DNA from: Entamoeba invadens IP1
Taxonomy: Eukaryota; Evosea; Mastigamoebida; Endamoebidae
DNA length: 64,000 nucleotides
Assembly: GCF_000330505.1 (NCBI RefSeq)
Contig: NW_004440113.1
Coordinates: 334,177 to 398,176 of the forward strand
Direction: 5' to 3'
In this document: one piece after another, positions 11,249 through 21,971 of the stretch
How the letters are laid out: each line of letters begins with the position of its first letter
How positions within the stretch are numbered: the stretch's first letter is position 1
Notes under the pieces: model-generated
Databases searched by the model: none
Seen by the model: only the letters and a program-made list of their open reading frames with translations
Told to the model about the DNA's origin: nothing
Made by a program: the position numbers and the translations under genes

Positions 11249-12742
11249 CTACTGAATGGGTAACACACTGTCAACAACAAAAGTTTGTTCTGCCTCATAT
11301 AATACAAATATGGGGAACAAATTGACTTGTGCAATCCCCACAAAAGCGGGTCCCAAATTTATTCCATTAATAATAAAGCCAATGACTTTGTCTTTGCGAG
11401 AATACCAACAGACGATGTCGTCATCCTTCCCGATCTTTTTATCATAGTACTTGTGTTCTTGTGAATTTGGTGTGATCTTTTCTGAATACAAATTTCCGTT
11501 ATATATTGACAAGTAAAACCCACACTTCACCCACGTCTGATCTGCTGGTGGACTTGCAAGTGGTGCAAAAGAGAATCCGACGTACATTGCATTACCTATT
11601 CCCGATCTTCCCAAGTTCCCAATATGGAAATTGAAAGCAGAGACTATTTCAGGGATCATCCCGACATTAAATTGCTTATGTAATCGATTGCAGAGTGTTG
11701 TAGTACTAAACACAACATTACTATTCGAGACTTTAAACTCAATACTCTCCCGCCGAATGAAACAACTCGTCACAAATTTTACCAACTCGACGTTCTTGAA
11801 CTTACTAATGTCTAACTCTCTTTGTGTTATCATCGTCGTTATCACTTGAGTGGCTTCTTCATACGTCCCACACTTCTCTAATTGCTCCGCAACGTCCTTC
11901 TCACTGTCATTCACCGTCATACATGCTCGATGCAACGCAAAGAGTTTGGTGTATTCCCCTAAGTTCACTGTTTTACACAAGACATCCAACGAAGGGTCTT
12001 TGTGCTCGATTAAGTAACTTGTAAGCAGTTGTCGCAAAGCTTTATAGATCTCAGAAGTCGGTATCCCATAGGCACTCATCTCATTGGAAACGGCTTGGAG
12101 CATCCCTAAAGAACTCTCCCCACATACTATCTCCCCATCAGTGAAGTACATTAAGATATACTTGAAGTATTGCTGACTCCTAGCAATGTGGATTGGCGTG
12201 ACGGAGTCGCCTGCTGCCGATATGAACTCGGACAAGAGTGAAGTTGAAAAGAGATGTGACGACAACACTTTTTTGTCAACGACAACGTCCCCGTCGGTGA
12301 ACGACAAAGTGACCGGGTCGTACGTTTGAGGTCCAACACGTTTCTTAAATCTTTCAATTGTAACAAACTTGTCGTCATACACTTTAAGGCGCTTCTCTAA
12401 TGAACGAAGGGAAATGTCAACAGACACTAACATCTCTTGTTGAATTCGTTCAAAGTCGGCAACGGTCATATTCACTAAAGTTCTGATCTTCTCTAAATTT
12501 GAGTTTTGCGTCAAAGTCGAATTCCTCAAAATGCTCAAAACTTCTTTGGAAAAGTCGGGCTCGTCTCCAAGTTTCGAGATCGACGTGGAACTACTCTTCT
12601 TTTCTAGTTCTACCAATTCCTCAATGGCTTTGGTTTGTGTTGTCATATTTAAAGAAAGAACGTCAAGCTTTCGCTTAACTTCCTCATGAATAAGTTGCAT
12701 TTCGTTCCGTTGGCGCTGAAGGATTTTGCTTTGAGCGTCCAT
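11249..12742 (-). CDS. Coiled-coil / BTB (T1-like) / SPRY domain protein
   Basis: Protein of 497 residues, no intron needed. Residues 1-~130 are a charged, heptad-like coiled coil. Residues ~145-215 look like a BTB/K-channel-tetramerisation fold (V-T-L-S-F-T-D-G-D, then S-S-H-L-F-S and Y-F-K-Y-I-L-M-Y-F-T-D-G). Residues ~390-490 resemble a SPRY/B30.2 domain, with V-G-F-S-F, a C-G-F-Y-L-S strand and the D-I-V-C-W-Y ... F-I-I-N-G pairing typical of SPRY. Such architectures usually act as oligomeric adaptors for protein binding, often with cullin E3 ligases; that role is inferred. Specific function unknown. Confidence 0.7.
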   Translation of the reverse strand: MDAQSKILQRQRNEMQLIHEEVKRKLDVLSLNMTTQTKAIEELVELEKKSSSTSISKLGDEPDFSKEVLSILRNSTLTQNSNLEKIRTLVNMTVADFERIQQEMLVSVDISLRSLEKRLKVYDDKFVTIERFKKRVGPQTYDPVTLSFTDGDVVVDKKVLSSHLFSTSLLSEFISAAGDSVTPIHIARSQQYFKYILMYFTDGEIVCGESSLGMLQAVSNEMSAYGIPTSEIYKALRQLLTSYLIEHKDPSLDVLCKTVNLGEYTKLFALHRACMTVNDSEKDVAEQLEKCGTYEEATQVITTMITQRELDISKFKNVELVKFVTSCFIRRESIEFKVSNSNVVFSTTTLCNRLHKQFNVGMIPEIVSAFNFHIGNLGRSGIGNAMYVGFSFAPLASPPADQTWVKCGFYLSIYNGNLYSEKITPNSQEHKYYDKKIGKDDDIVCWYSRKDKVIGFIINGINLGPAFVGIAQVNLFPIFVLYEAEQTFVVDSVLPIQ

Positions 12743-13026
12743 TACACTTTTCTAGTTCTCTTTCTTTTATTTAGAAATTATAGTAGTGTAATAGTAATCA
12801 ATGATGAGTTATGTTTGTGAAATGGCATTCTTACTAGTTAATTATTATTATAATTTACTAGTCATTTATTATAGTTGATTAGTTATAGTTTATTAAATTA
12901 TATTTTATAAATATAATAAATACTATACAAGTTACTATATTTTTCTATAAATTCTGAAGAAGAATTGCATCTCAAATACTAATAAGAAAAGAATTAAAAA
13001 ATCAATTAGAAACATATAATTGTAGA

Positions 13027-13636
13027 ATGATCACGCAACTGATCTTAAGGATAACTCTAATGATGTCTGTATCAACGGTATTAACCTTTTGTATATTATT
13101 TTATACTGTAACTGAATATATAAATGATGAAATATATAAAATACGGCTGACTGCTGTTATTGTATCAACGATTCTATTTGTTTACCATTTTGCTTTTGGT
13201 GTTGCGATTCTTGCTATTTATTATAAACACTGGACAAATTTAATACATTTAATTTTCAATTTTATAATGTTGATTGTCATTTTCGTTCTGGGATTATTGG
13301 GGTGGAATAAAAGTATCGACTTCTCGTTACTGAGTGAATCTTCAAAATTGATGATTGAACAAAACGTTTGTTGACAGTTGAGTAAAACATTTTTGAAATT
13401 TTGACAACAAGAATTTATGTTATTTTGAAGGAGTGATTTCGTCGCAATTTTCGACAAGCTCTTCATTAAATTGTGAAGATCTACTTAACAAAGAAAATGT
13501 GATTTATTATAGCTGTTCCGTTATATTCACTTTTATCGACTGCTTTTGCGCGTTTTTGTGTTCGTGTGTTCTATGTCGGAGATACTTTCGACTTTTTATT
13601 ATAACACTTAAAGATCATACTGACAATCACAACTAA
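13027..13636 (+). CDS. Tetraspanin-like four-helix membrane protein, two exons
   Basis: Predicted integral membrane protein of 187 residues, join(13027..13365, 13412..13636). The 46-nt intron has a GTTTGT donor and an AAG acceptor, phase 0. Hydrophobic helices lie at about residues 8-30, 42-64, 70-93 and 147-170, with short first and second loops and a longer loop between helices 3 and 4. That loop carries N-L-C-Y-F-E-G and a second Cys ~20 residues on, reminiscent of the tetraspanin large loop, but the CCG motif itself is absent. The last helix is followed by a short basic tail. Tetraspanins organise membrane microdomains. The topology supports the call; sequence identity is weak, and a generic four-TM protein is the alternative. 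Confidence 0.55.
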
Positions 13637-14245
13637 TTAATTATTAATTTGTTGTTTACTTCATTATATAGAATAGTAATTAACTTGTCTCCATACCTAA
13701 CAACAAAATTAATTTTAATTCTTAAAATTAAAAAATAATAATTAATATATTAGTATTTTTTACTATTTCAATTAGTAATAATTAAAATGGCTTTTATTAC
13801 CATTCCTAACAATTGACTTATTTTTTATTTCAAATTATAAAAACACAAACAGTTGCTAAAAAAGTATTTTTCTTAATAAAACAACAGCGGCAAATAATAA
13901 ATATTAATTTAAATGGTAAAAAAAGCCGATCACAAAAAGTCCAAATTATAATAGTTTATTTATAATACATTATAGTTTAATATTAATAAAGTCAAATTTG
14001 TTTAATTCGAGGTTTAGTAATTTAATAATTATAAACTATAAAACAACAAAATTAATAATAATAAAAAAAGGTAGAAAATTAAGTTTATAATTTTCACATT
14101 TTGTTTTTATCAATCCAACGGTGTATTAAAATGAATAATACACTTAATTATAACTATTAATATTATTTTTTCTTTAATTGAAAAAAAAAACTCATTAAAA
14201 ATCAACCCTAAATTTTTATAACGAGGGTACAAAAAAATACAATTC
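13637..14245. other. Intergenic, AT-rich
   Basis: About 600 bases of AT-rich DNA without a coding frame. The 3' end, with AATTC abutting the RPB8 start codon, is probably that gene's initiator. Confidence 0.6.
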
Positions 14246-14760
14246 ATGTCTCTTGTGAAGGGTCGGTTCACAATTAAGTCCAAAGATGCGGGTGGAAATG
14301 TATTTGAGAATGTCTCGCGTTTTGAGTGTGAGGATAAAGAAGGAAATTATAAGATTTTTGTGGATATCAACACGGACTTATTTCCACTCGACACGTTTGT
14401 TCGTCGCGCTAATGCCATATACTAAATTATATAATGTCATTTTAATTGTGGTACATCAAATTAACGTCAAGAAAAGACACCATCGAGCTCGAGCTCACAA
14501 CGAGTCTTAACTTCGATAACTCGCCAATGGACTTTAAAGATGGGTATACACCCGACTTTGGTGTAAACTCGAAAATGGACAACTATGATTACGTGATGCA
14601 TGGTATCGTCTTCAAGTTCGTCGAGGACAAGAGCAACGATAAGGTTTCTGTCATAGCATCTTTTGGCGGTTTATTATTTATGGTATACGCCAGCCAATCA
14701 CTTGTTTCTGGTATTAACATGGACGACCAAGTCTTTTTGTTGATTTCCAAAGAAAAGTAA
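14246..14760 (+). CDS. RPB8: RNA polymerase I/II/III shared subunit RPB8, two exons
   Basis: Shared subunit (ABC14.5) of the three nuclear RNA polymerases, 145 residues, join(14246..14394, 14472..14760). The intron (77 nt) has a GTTTGT donor and AAG acceptor, and restores F-P-L-D-T-K-D-T-I-E-L-E-L, matching the Y-P-V-D-L-G-D-x-F strand pair of the family. Further family marks: V-S-R-F-E-C-E near residue 25, Y-D-Y-V-M-H-G, G-G-L-L-F-M and the final D-x-Q-V-F-L-L-I-x-K. Length equals the usual ~146-150 residues. The two open frames flanking the intron are fragments of this one gene. Confidence 0.93.
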
Positions 14761-15076
14761 CTCCTTTTGAATGTTGTCGTTCTGTTCTTTTTTTGTGATT
14801 TTCTATAAATCAATTTTAATATATTTAATAGCTTAATTGTAGTATATTTAAAATTAAAAATTGATTTGATAACGAAATGATTTTTTTAATTTTAATAATA
14901 ATAAAGATATAATAATTAATAGTAATTTCAAGAATAAAACGTCAAAAAAAAACTCCTAATTGTTAATTATGAGGTAGTTATTAGTAGTAAAAATAACTAT
15001 AAATATATAATTTGTTTTATAATGATTATTTTGCAAGAAAGAAGTTGTTAATAACTGGAAAACCCTGAGAAGAATA
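14761..15076. other. Intergenic, AT-rich
   Basis: About 316 bases between RPB8 and the UBR gene; no gene seen. Confidence 0.6.
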
Positions 15077-18000
15077 ATGGAAGTTGGAGAAGTCGAGGCG
15101 TTTTGGAGAACCAAATTTTCGATTCCATTGAAAGACGTCGTCAATGAGACAAAAGACATTATCCCCCCTATGATATGCCCGAAACAAAATGACAACAAAA
15201 GAAGAGAGATTATATACCGATGCAAAACGTGTGCGAAATCGAACTCGTCGTGTATCTGCTCGTTATGCTTTTCGGAAGGAAATCACGTTGGACACGATTA
15301 CTATGCGTACGCGACATCGGGGACGTTCACGTGCGACTGTGGAAATACGGAGGCGTGGAAGTCGTCGGGATTTTGTAAACGTCACGGCGTCCCATTCAAC
15401 GGGGATTTGGAGGAGAAAATACCAGAAAAGTACAAGAGAATAGGAGACATCATTGTTGACTTTCTTAACCAAATTGTTTCTGCTAAAGATCCACTCGACG
15501 ATACCCAAGTTGAGTTGTGCACTCTTCAATATCTCATCAAGTCAAATCTCTTCTTTTTGCTTGTGGCGGAAAAGTGCAACACACCAACGAAAAATGAAAG
15601 ATCTCCGTTGGCGAAAGAGTTTGGGAGAGATTTGTGCTACTTTGAACTTCTGTTTGAAGTGTGCTTTACAGTAGAACTTAAAACAGACTATTTGAGGGAC
15701 TTTCTTGTCAAGTACATCTCTCGAATGGATTTATTCAAATTCCCAACGTTTACTATCCTCCACCTCACATTGAATCTTTTGAAAAACGATTTTCCAATTA
15801 AAAATCTTCTTCAAGACTTCGTGTTTAGTTTCATATCGACACATCCAAATGATTTGGTCGTTTGTTTTTGATTTTTTTTGGTGTTTATTGTCAACGCAGA
15901 TCTTGGCTTGAAGAATCAGAACACTGAAGTATAGAACGACTTTTTCAAAACAAATCTCTTTGTTAAGTTACTTGAACATTCACAAGACATTTACACGTCG
16001 ATTTACAAAAACACAAAAGTAATTGAAATACCTCCAAAGGTCGGGTGGAACGAGAAACAAGTCGACAACTTTGTGGACTTCGTTGTTTGGTTTATTGAAG
16101 AACATCCCGTGACACATAACATCGAATTTTCAAAAGAAGTCTTTGAGAAAATCATTGCAGTACTCAAAATCACATCTAACGTCCTTCCCATTATGATCAA
16201 AACTGGAGATCACGTGGAGTACGACAATATGTTCTTTGAAATGACTTCGTTTTATATGGAAAATGCGTTGGATTTTGCATTTGTCATCCGAGATTTGGCA
16301 ACAACAGAGAATTTGAAACGCAACTTTGAATATATCCACGACGAAGTGATGAAAGTGGTGAGGAAGTATTTGGTGGATGTTCCCGTCATAGAAGTTAACA
16401 ATGTAAAAGTTCACAAACGACTTTGTGGGGAGAATCAACCTGTTTCCCCGATATCAAATGTATTGTCGTTTTACACCTACGTCTTACTGAGATTACATCA
16501 AGACAGCTGCGTACCAAAAATTGAGAAAACAGACGCCGAGTTGTTGGTTGAACATGTTATTTTGTCACGAGTATTTGTGAGTCAGTTTATTCAGCGCGAT
16601 TGGGTTCGTAACGGTTCTGACGCCGAGCAACAATTTTCGACGTATGTTTCACTGTTTTATGAGAAGACCTTTTTACTCGATTTGACATTAGTCCAATTTT
16701 TACTTCCAATTGTCGGGGTGAAATTTTTCATTTCGACTTGCGTTACGATGTTTAAACTCATCAACTTCTCGGACAAAACTTTGTACACATACGCCGACGT
16801 TAATTTCAGTCCAATTAACTTCTATGAGATGATGCGATTTGTTGTTGAAATATGCCGGTGTCAGAAAATAACCAACACCAAAGTAACAGACGGCGATTGG
16901 TTCCAAATTATTATCGCACAATTCACAGCAGCGGGAATCACAAACCCCGCGACTATCGCGTCCCAAACCCCATTTGAGAATTTGCCATTGGAGAAGCACT
17001 TTGACGCAGTTTGTGTAAAGAAGGGTGTCATTAGAAAGGAATATTTGGATCAAATAGATCCCGTCTTCCCATTATTCGGACAAATACACCGAGAGGCATT
17101 GATGAAGGCAACACTTTATGAGAAGAACTCGATCAAACCGAATCGTTACAAGTACGTTTTTGTATCGTCGCAAAATATTGAAGGGGTCAAACTGTTATTA
17201 CAGAGTGAGGAGATTGTCGACTTTTTCTGTGGAGCCTTTAAACAATACAAAGCAAGTGATGAAGTTGTTGTTGACATCTCGCAAATGTTTTTGCTCTTCT
17301 TATTTGATAGCTTCACTACAAATAACAATGTGGCTAGTAATGTCCATCTCGCAGACAAATTGAATGACCTCGGCTGTGAGTTTGCTGGCCTCAGTGTTTG
17401 TGGCATTTCTGAGTTTTTTGATTATGTGAAGGGACCCTTTTACGAGGGGTACATGTCCGCCCTTGCAGTGAAGAGCAAAAACTCCGAAGAAGTTTCAGAA
17501 GAGAAAATCCAAGAGACGAAAATGAAGAACACTGCCAAGAACATACGAAAACATTTACTTGAAAAAATGAAAAACAAACAGCGAACATTTTCGGAACAAA
17601 TGAAATACACCAAAGCTCACCCCAAAGAGCAACAACTTGTTCAACCCATTACAGAATGTAAAGAAGAGAAAATTGAAGAAAAAAATGAAGACGAGTGTGT
17701 CATTTGTCAGTGTCATAAAAATTCCATTACGGGACGATTTATTGATATATTTCCCAATGGTGCGGTCGAGTTAGAACGACTGAAAGAAGGTGGTCTTACC
17801 AGTTGTCAGATTAATGTGAACACGTGCAAACATCGTGTGCACAAAGAGTGTTATTTAGAAATCTTGAAAGACAGAGACAGTTGCCCCGTCTGTTTAAAAA
17901 AGTTTGGGTACTTTCTCCCCGACTTATTAGTTATTGAAAATGCGAAAGGAGAAGAAGAAATCAATGAATTATTGTTTTCACTCTCTCAACTGGAGTTTGA

Positions 18001-18997
18001 GGAGTGGACTCTATATGAAGGGATTATATGGATGATCCATTCGACGGTGTCTTCATTAGAATTATGTACACGATCAGGGAACTATGTTATAGATGAAGAT
18101 GATAAGTACATAGTCAACACATTGATGGCACTTGGGAAGAAACTTGGGAAATGCAAAGATGGTGAAGACCTTCTTACTGTTGCCCAAGAACATATGCCCG
18201 AGAAAGACCCTTTCTTCTTATACATTTTGTTGAGATGTAACAGTATACCAACTTCCAAAGCCATCGAATGTGCCAAAAAATGTGGAAAGGAGATTTTAAA
18301 TAAGGAACTTGCTGAGATTGATACAACAACCGTCGAATTGGACATGAAGACCTTTTTATATGAGAACGGGAAGAAAGCGATGCAGGTCTTTTTCGATGTG
18401 ACAAATTTGTTGGAAGACATCATGAAGTCGGGGGTATTTAACGAAAATACAGGTGTTGATGAGAATGAAGAACCAAATGTCGTTTGTTGCACCAAATTTG
18501 GGGTGGGAAGTAAGCCGTTCACACTCGAAGAGATCCCCGACAATTACGAAGATGTTGTTCTGAAGTATTCAAAAGAGGTGTGCGAGGAGTGTCAGCGGAA
18601 CATAGGTGATGTGTTAGAGAAACGTGTTTGTTTGATTTGCGGGAAGATTTTGTGTCCTGGATGTTCGGTTGATCACTTCCAGAAATGTTCGATGGGGTAT
18701 GGCATCTATTTTGATATCTCAAAGGGAATGGTTTGTTTGATGCAAGACGTTTCGGTGAGGGGAATCGTTGTGTATGAGAATAAATATGGTGACAAGTTCA
18801 AGCCAGACATAGTGCAAATCGGACAGTTTAGTTTCGTGAGTAAGAACTATGAAATATTTATGAACGCACTCAGAAGAGGTTCCATTTTCCAGGACGAAAC
18901 ATTCGTCGATTTAACTCCAAGAGTGTACCAAGACGATGAAGGCGGATCGTTTGTCTTCGTTCCGTACGACGATATTGATGGGAATGACGATGATTGA
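15077..18997 (+). CDS. UBR1-type N-recognin E3 ubiquitin ligase, two exons
   Basis: E3 ubiquitin ligase of the Arg/N-degron pathway, 1281 residues, join(15077..15859, 15935..18997), intron GTTTGT...TAG of 75 nt. The UBR box (about residues 35-97) has the expected Cys/His series, ending F-T-C-D-C-G-N and F-C-K-R-H-G. A RING-H2-like domain (about residues 845-925) starts ECVICQ and continues C-K-H-R-V-H-K-E-C ... C-P-V-C-L. The C-terminal ~130 residues hold a second Cys-rich block (C-L-I-C-G, C-P-G-C) and an L-R-R-G segment as in the UBR1 C-terminal domain. It is shorter than yeast UBR1 (~1950), mainly in the helical middle. It should bind basic or bulky N-termini and ubiquitinate the substrate. 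No lesion seen. Confidence 0.9.
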
Positions 18998-19180
18998 TTG
19001 ATATGAGTTGTTTAATGGTGTTAAAGTTTGCAGTGATAAACTATATAATATAGTAAAATTTAATATATATTATAATACAGCATAAGAAGGAAACAAAAAA
19101 AGAGTTGAAAGATCGTTATGGCAGAACGATAAGAAATTTGGGGCACGAAAATAATGTGAAGTTTAAGAATTTACGATAAC

Positions 19181-20944
19181 ATGAAAAAGTACGAAGCGAT
19201 TTCCACTTCGCGGAGGTCCAAACTCGAGCACGAGTTTGACACCGAATTTGAAAATCTATGCCACACGGTGACACAACAACAAGTGGTCTCAGACACAACA
19301 TCGTTCAACAAAAAAGCGGCTGAACTCCTCATGAAATTTCCAGAAATCAAGCGGTATGCTTTGGAAAAGGTGTTAACCTTCAGCATGGAGAACTTGTCCG
19401 ACGCAACGACAGACAAGTGGGTTGACGCAGTACTCAGGGCATACCCACTCGACAAACAACTGACTTTGAAAATCATCGCGTTCTATGAGGAGCGAGGGCA
19501 ATTTGAAGAAATAGGCGAGTTGCTTGATGCGTGTTTGCCACACTGCGACGACGAGAACATCATCACAAAGGCAATCACGTGGTGGGAGAAGCTCGGCAAG
19601 TACAACAAAATCAGAAGAATGCTCGAGAACAAAGTCAAAGGGAAGTACACATTCAAAAACATTTCAAACATCTGGAAACTGATGTTTGAAGGAGCTACTT
19701 TTGAGAGTAGAATCGGCGCGTGGTACTTTGGTATCGAAGCGCTGAAATTTGTGTCGCTCAAAAAAACGACAGGAACAGCAACCGCACCCTTGTACTACGA
19801 GTATGCAAATTTGAATTATAAGATGATGAACTATGAGGAGGCAAAACTCATTTGTAAAATTGGGCTGAAATACGCACCCAAGTACATCCACCTTCTTGTC
19901 TTACTGATTAGGTCAACTTGCCGAATCTATGACGAAAAGACAAATAAGTCGAAGGATCTCAAGGAAGCGCTCCAAAAGGAAGTGAGTGGTTATATAACGG
20001 AGTACGTCGGTGGACTAAGCAACGACGTTCAGTGGAAAGCTTACTTGGAAGCCGCGATGATCTCTTTTGACTACGAGTGGTGTGAAATGGCAAACAATTA
20101 CCTTCAGAGGTGTTTGGAATGCTCGACGCCGAACACAACCTGGAAGACAAATGTGCTTGTTGCTCGACACGCATTCACAAAAAACGTCGCGTTGTCTGCG
20201 CAGTTTTTGAAAAACACAGAGAATCAAATAAACGACAAACAGAGGGGGATTCCGTTGATGGAACGCGCTCATATAGCGGAGATCAGCGGGAAGTTCAAAG
20301 AGGCGTGCGAAGTAGCGGAGAACATCATCGAAGTGATTGACGACTGGAAGTACTCAATCGAGGCGATTATGATCTACGTCAGGTGTGGGAGAGTCGACGA
20401 TGCGTATTCGCTGTGTTGTAAGATAGTGAAGGAGTATCCGTCGACGGGGAGAGTGTGGGGACTATACGTCATGTTGTCTGGCGAAAAAGGCGATGCAGTG
20501 CAGAAAAAGGCGTTTGAGCTTGCGTTAAAAAATGCCCCAAAGTCGGGGGAGGTCTGGTGCGAGGGTGCTCGAATGGAAATAAAGAAAGGTAACTTCTATT
20601 TGGCGCTTGTCTTTTTACACTATGCTATGGTCTTTACACCACAATACGGCGATATCTATGTTGAATTGATTCGACTTGTCATATACACAAAGGACTATTC
20701 GATGGTCAAAACTATTGTGACAAAGTGTGTCAATGGACAGCCGAATTATGGCTTTCTCTGGACGTTTTATCGAGGGGACGACATAAACGCGATTGTAATT
20801 CTGAAAAACGTTCTGAAGAATTTGAGATGTTCAACACGAAGAGGAATTGAAATTTCTCCAGTGCATGTGTATGAAAAGTGTTCGCAATACCCACACGAAG
20901 TCAGAGCCAGAATGATTCTTGGTTCTGAGCTTTTCAAGGCATGA
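19181..20944 (+). CDS. TPR/HAT-like repeat protein
   Basis: Intronless 587-residue protein of helical repeats. Many ~34-residue units show the small/aromatic pattern of TPRs, for example Y-x-x-A-N-L-N-Y-K-M-M-N-Y-E-E-A-K-L near residue 210 and G-K-F-K-E-A-C-E-V-A near 370. The C-terminal part (A-P-K-S-G-E-V-W-C-E-G-A-R, then F-T-P-Q-Y-G-D and P-N-Y-G-F-L-W) resembles a conserved protist TPR family of unknown role and faintly Prp6-like HAT repeats. GC content is higher than in the neighbours. No catalytic domain, signal or membrane helix. A scaffold is likely; partners unknown. Confidence 0.75.
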   Translation: MKKYEAISTSRRSKLEHEFDTEFENLCHTVTQQQVVSDTTSFNKKAAELLMKFPEIKRYALEKVLTFSMENLSDATTDKWVDAVLRAYPLDKQLTLKIIAFYEERGQFEEIGELLDACLPHCDDENIITKAITWWEKLGKYNKIRRMLENKVKGKYTFKNISNIWKLMFEGATFESRIGAWYFGIEALKFVSLKKTTGTATAPLYYEYANLNYKMMNYEEAKLICKIGLKYAPKYIHLLVLLIRSTCRIYDEKTNKSKDLKEALQKEVSGYITEYVGGLSNDVQWKAYLEAAMISFDYEWCEMANNYLQRCLECSTPNTTWKTNVLVARHAFTKNVALSAQFLKNTENQINDKQRGIPLMERAHIAEISGKFKEACEVAENIIEVIDDWKYSIEAIMIYVRCGRVDDAYSLCCKIVKEYPSTGRVWGLYVMLSGEKGDAVQKKAFELALKNAPKSGEVWCEGARMEIKKGNFYLALVFLHYAMVFTPQYGDIYVELIRLVIYTKDYSMVKTIVTKCVNGQPNYGFLWTFYRGDDINAIVILKNVLKNLRCSTRRGIEISPVHVYEKCSQYPHEVRARMILGSELFKA

Positions 20945-21491
20945 GTCCAACAATTGTTTATTTTGTTATTGTTCTGGCATTAATTTTTAAACATTGTTTA
21001 TCACCATTTTAATCTTTTTTTCAAAGTTGAATTTAGGTTGTTTATTTTATAACTACAATTTATTATTATTATTTAGTTTTAAAATAAATTAAATTAAACA
21101 CTCAGTTTGTGATTAGATTTTTATTATTCTTTGTTTTAAATTTATTTAAAACCAAATATAATGTTCTTCTAATAAAAAAAACAAAAAGATAGAAACGATG
21201 GATTTGTCAATTCTGTTATTGATTTTGAACTTAAAAAGAGAAAAACCAAACAAATAAATAGGTTTAGCACTGATAAATGAATAGTTTATCACTTTTTAGA
21301 GCAGATTTTTTTCCCCGCCATTTAGGAATGATTACACATAAAATTGACGCAGAAAGCAGAGACGAAAAGAAAAAAGGATGGTGGGAAAAAGAGAAAACAA
21401 TCGGGAGGAGGGTTTTCCAAAAAGATAAAAAAGAGAAAACTGGTATAAAAAGCTGAGGAACTTGATACTGTCAAATTGAATTTCTAAATTC
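20945..21491. other. Intergenic region with histone H2B promoter
   Basis: No gene seen. About 220 bases before H2B is a perfect inverted repeat, TGATAAA/TTTATCA with a 7-base spacer (21271-21291), then purine-rich sequence, a TATA-like box and an initiator at the start codon. Confidence 0.6.
21444..21491 (+). promoter_or_regulatory. Core promoter of histone H2B
   Basis: TATAAAA at 21444-21450 lies 42 bases before the ATG, and AAATTC at 21486-21491 abuts it, resembling the Entamoeba initiator AAAAATTCA. The position suggests a very short 5' UTR, as is usual in this genus. Confidence 0.5.
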
Positions 21492-21896
21492 ATGTCTGAC
21501 AAAGCATCAACACCAAAGAAGAGCGCAACAAAGGACGCGACCAAGCCAAAGAAAGTTGGAGACGAAGAGGCCAAGAAGAGAGAAGTGAAGAAGAACTTTG
21601 ATTCGTACGCCTTGTACATTTCGCGTGTTTTGAAATCCGTATTCCCAGACATTGGAATCACCTTACCATCAATCTCTGTCATGGATTCGTTTGTCAGAGA
21701 TATCTTCGAGAGAATAGCTATGGATGCATCATCTCTCACGAGAAACTATCAGAAATCTACCTTGACTACTAAAGAAATTGAAACTGCAACCAAACTGATC
21801 TTGAAGGGTGATTTGAACAAGCACGCAGTCTCTGAAGGTCAGTCTGCTGTTAAGAGAGCTCAAGGACAACCAACCTCTGGATCAAAATCAAGGTAG
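21492..21896 (+). CDS. Histone H2B
   Basis: Core nucleosomal histone of 134 residues, intronless. A basic, Lys/Ala/Pro/Thr-rich tail (residues 1-~36) is followed by the H2B fold: F-x-S-Y-A-L-Y-I-S-R-V-L-K, a divergent L1 region, V-M-D-S-F-V-R-D-I-F-E-R-I-A, and L-T-T-K-E-I-E-T-A-T-K-L-I-L-K-G-D-L-x-K-H-A-V-S-E-G, the H2B alpha-C signature. An extra ~13-residue tail follows the usual end. Convergent with WDR70, whose stop lies only 75 bases downstream. Confidence 0.97.
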   Translation: MSDKASTPKKSATKDATKPKKVGDEEAKKREVKKNFDSYALYISRVLKSVFPDIGITLPSISVMDSFVRDIFERIAMDASSLTRNYQKSTLTTKEIETATKLILKGDLNKHAVSEGQSAVKRAQGQPTSGSKSR

Positions 21897-21971
21897 ATGA
21901 CTTGTTCTTTGTTTTAAATTTTGGGTTAAGACATTTTATGGTTTCTTTGAACTAAAAGAATAAGAAATGTG

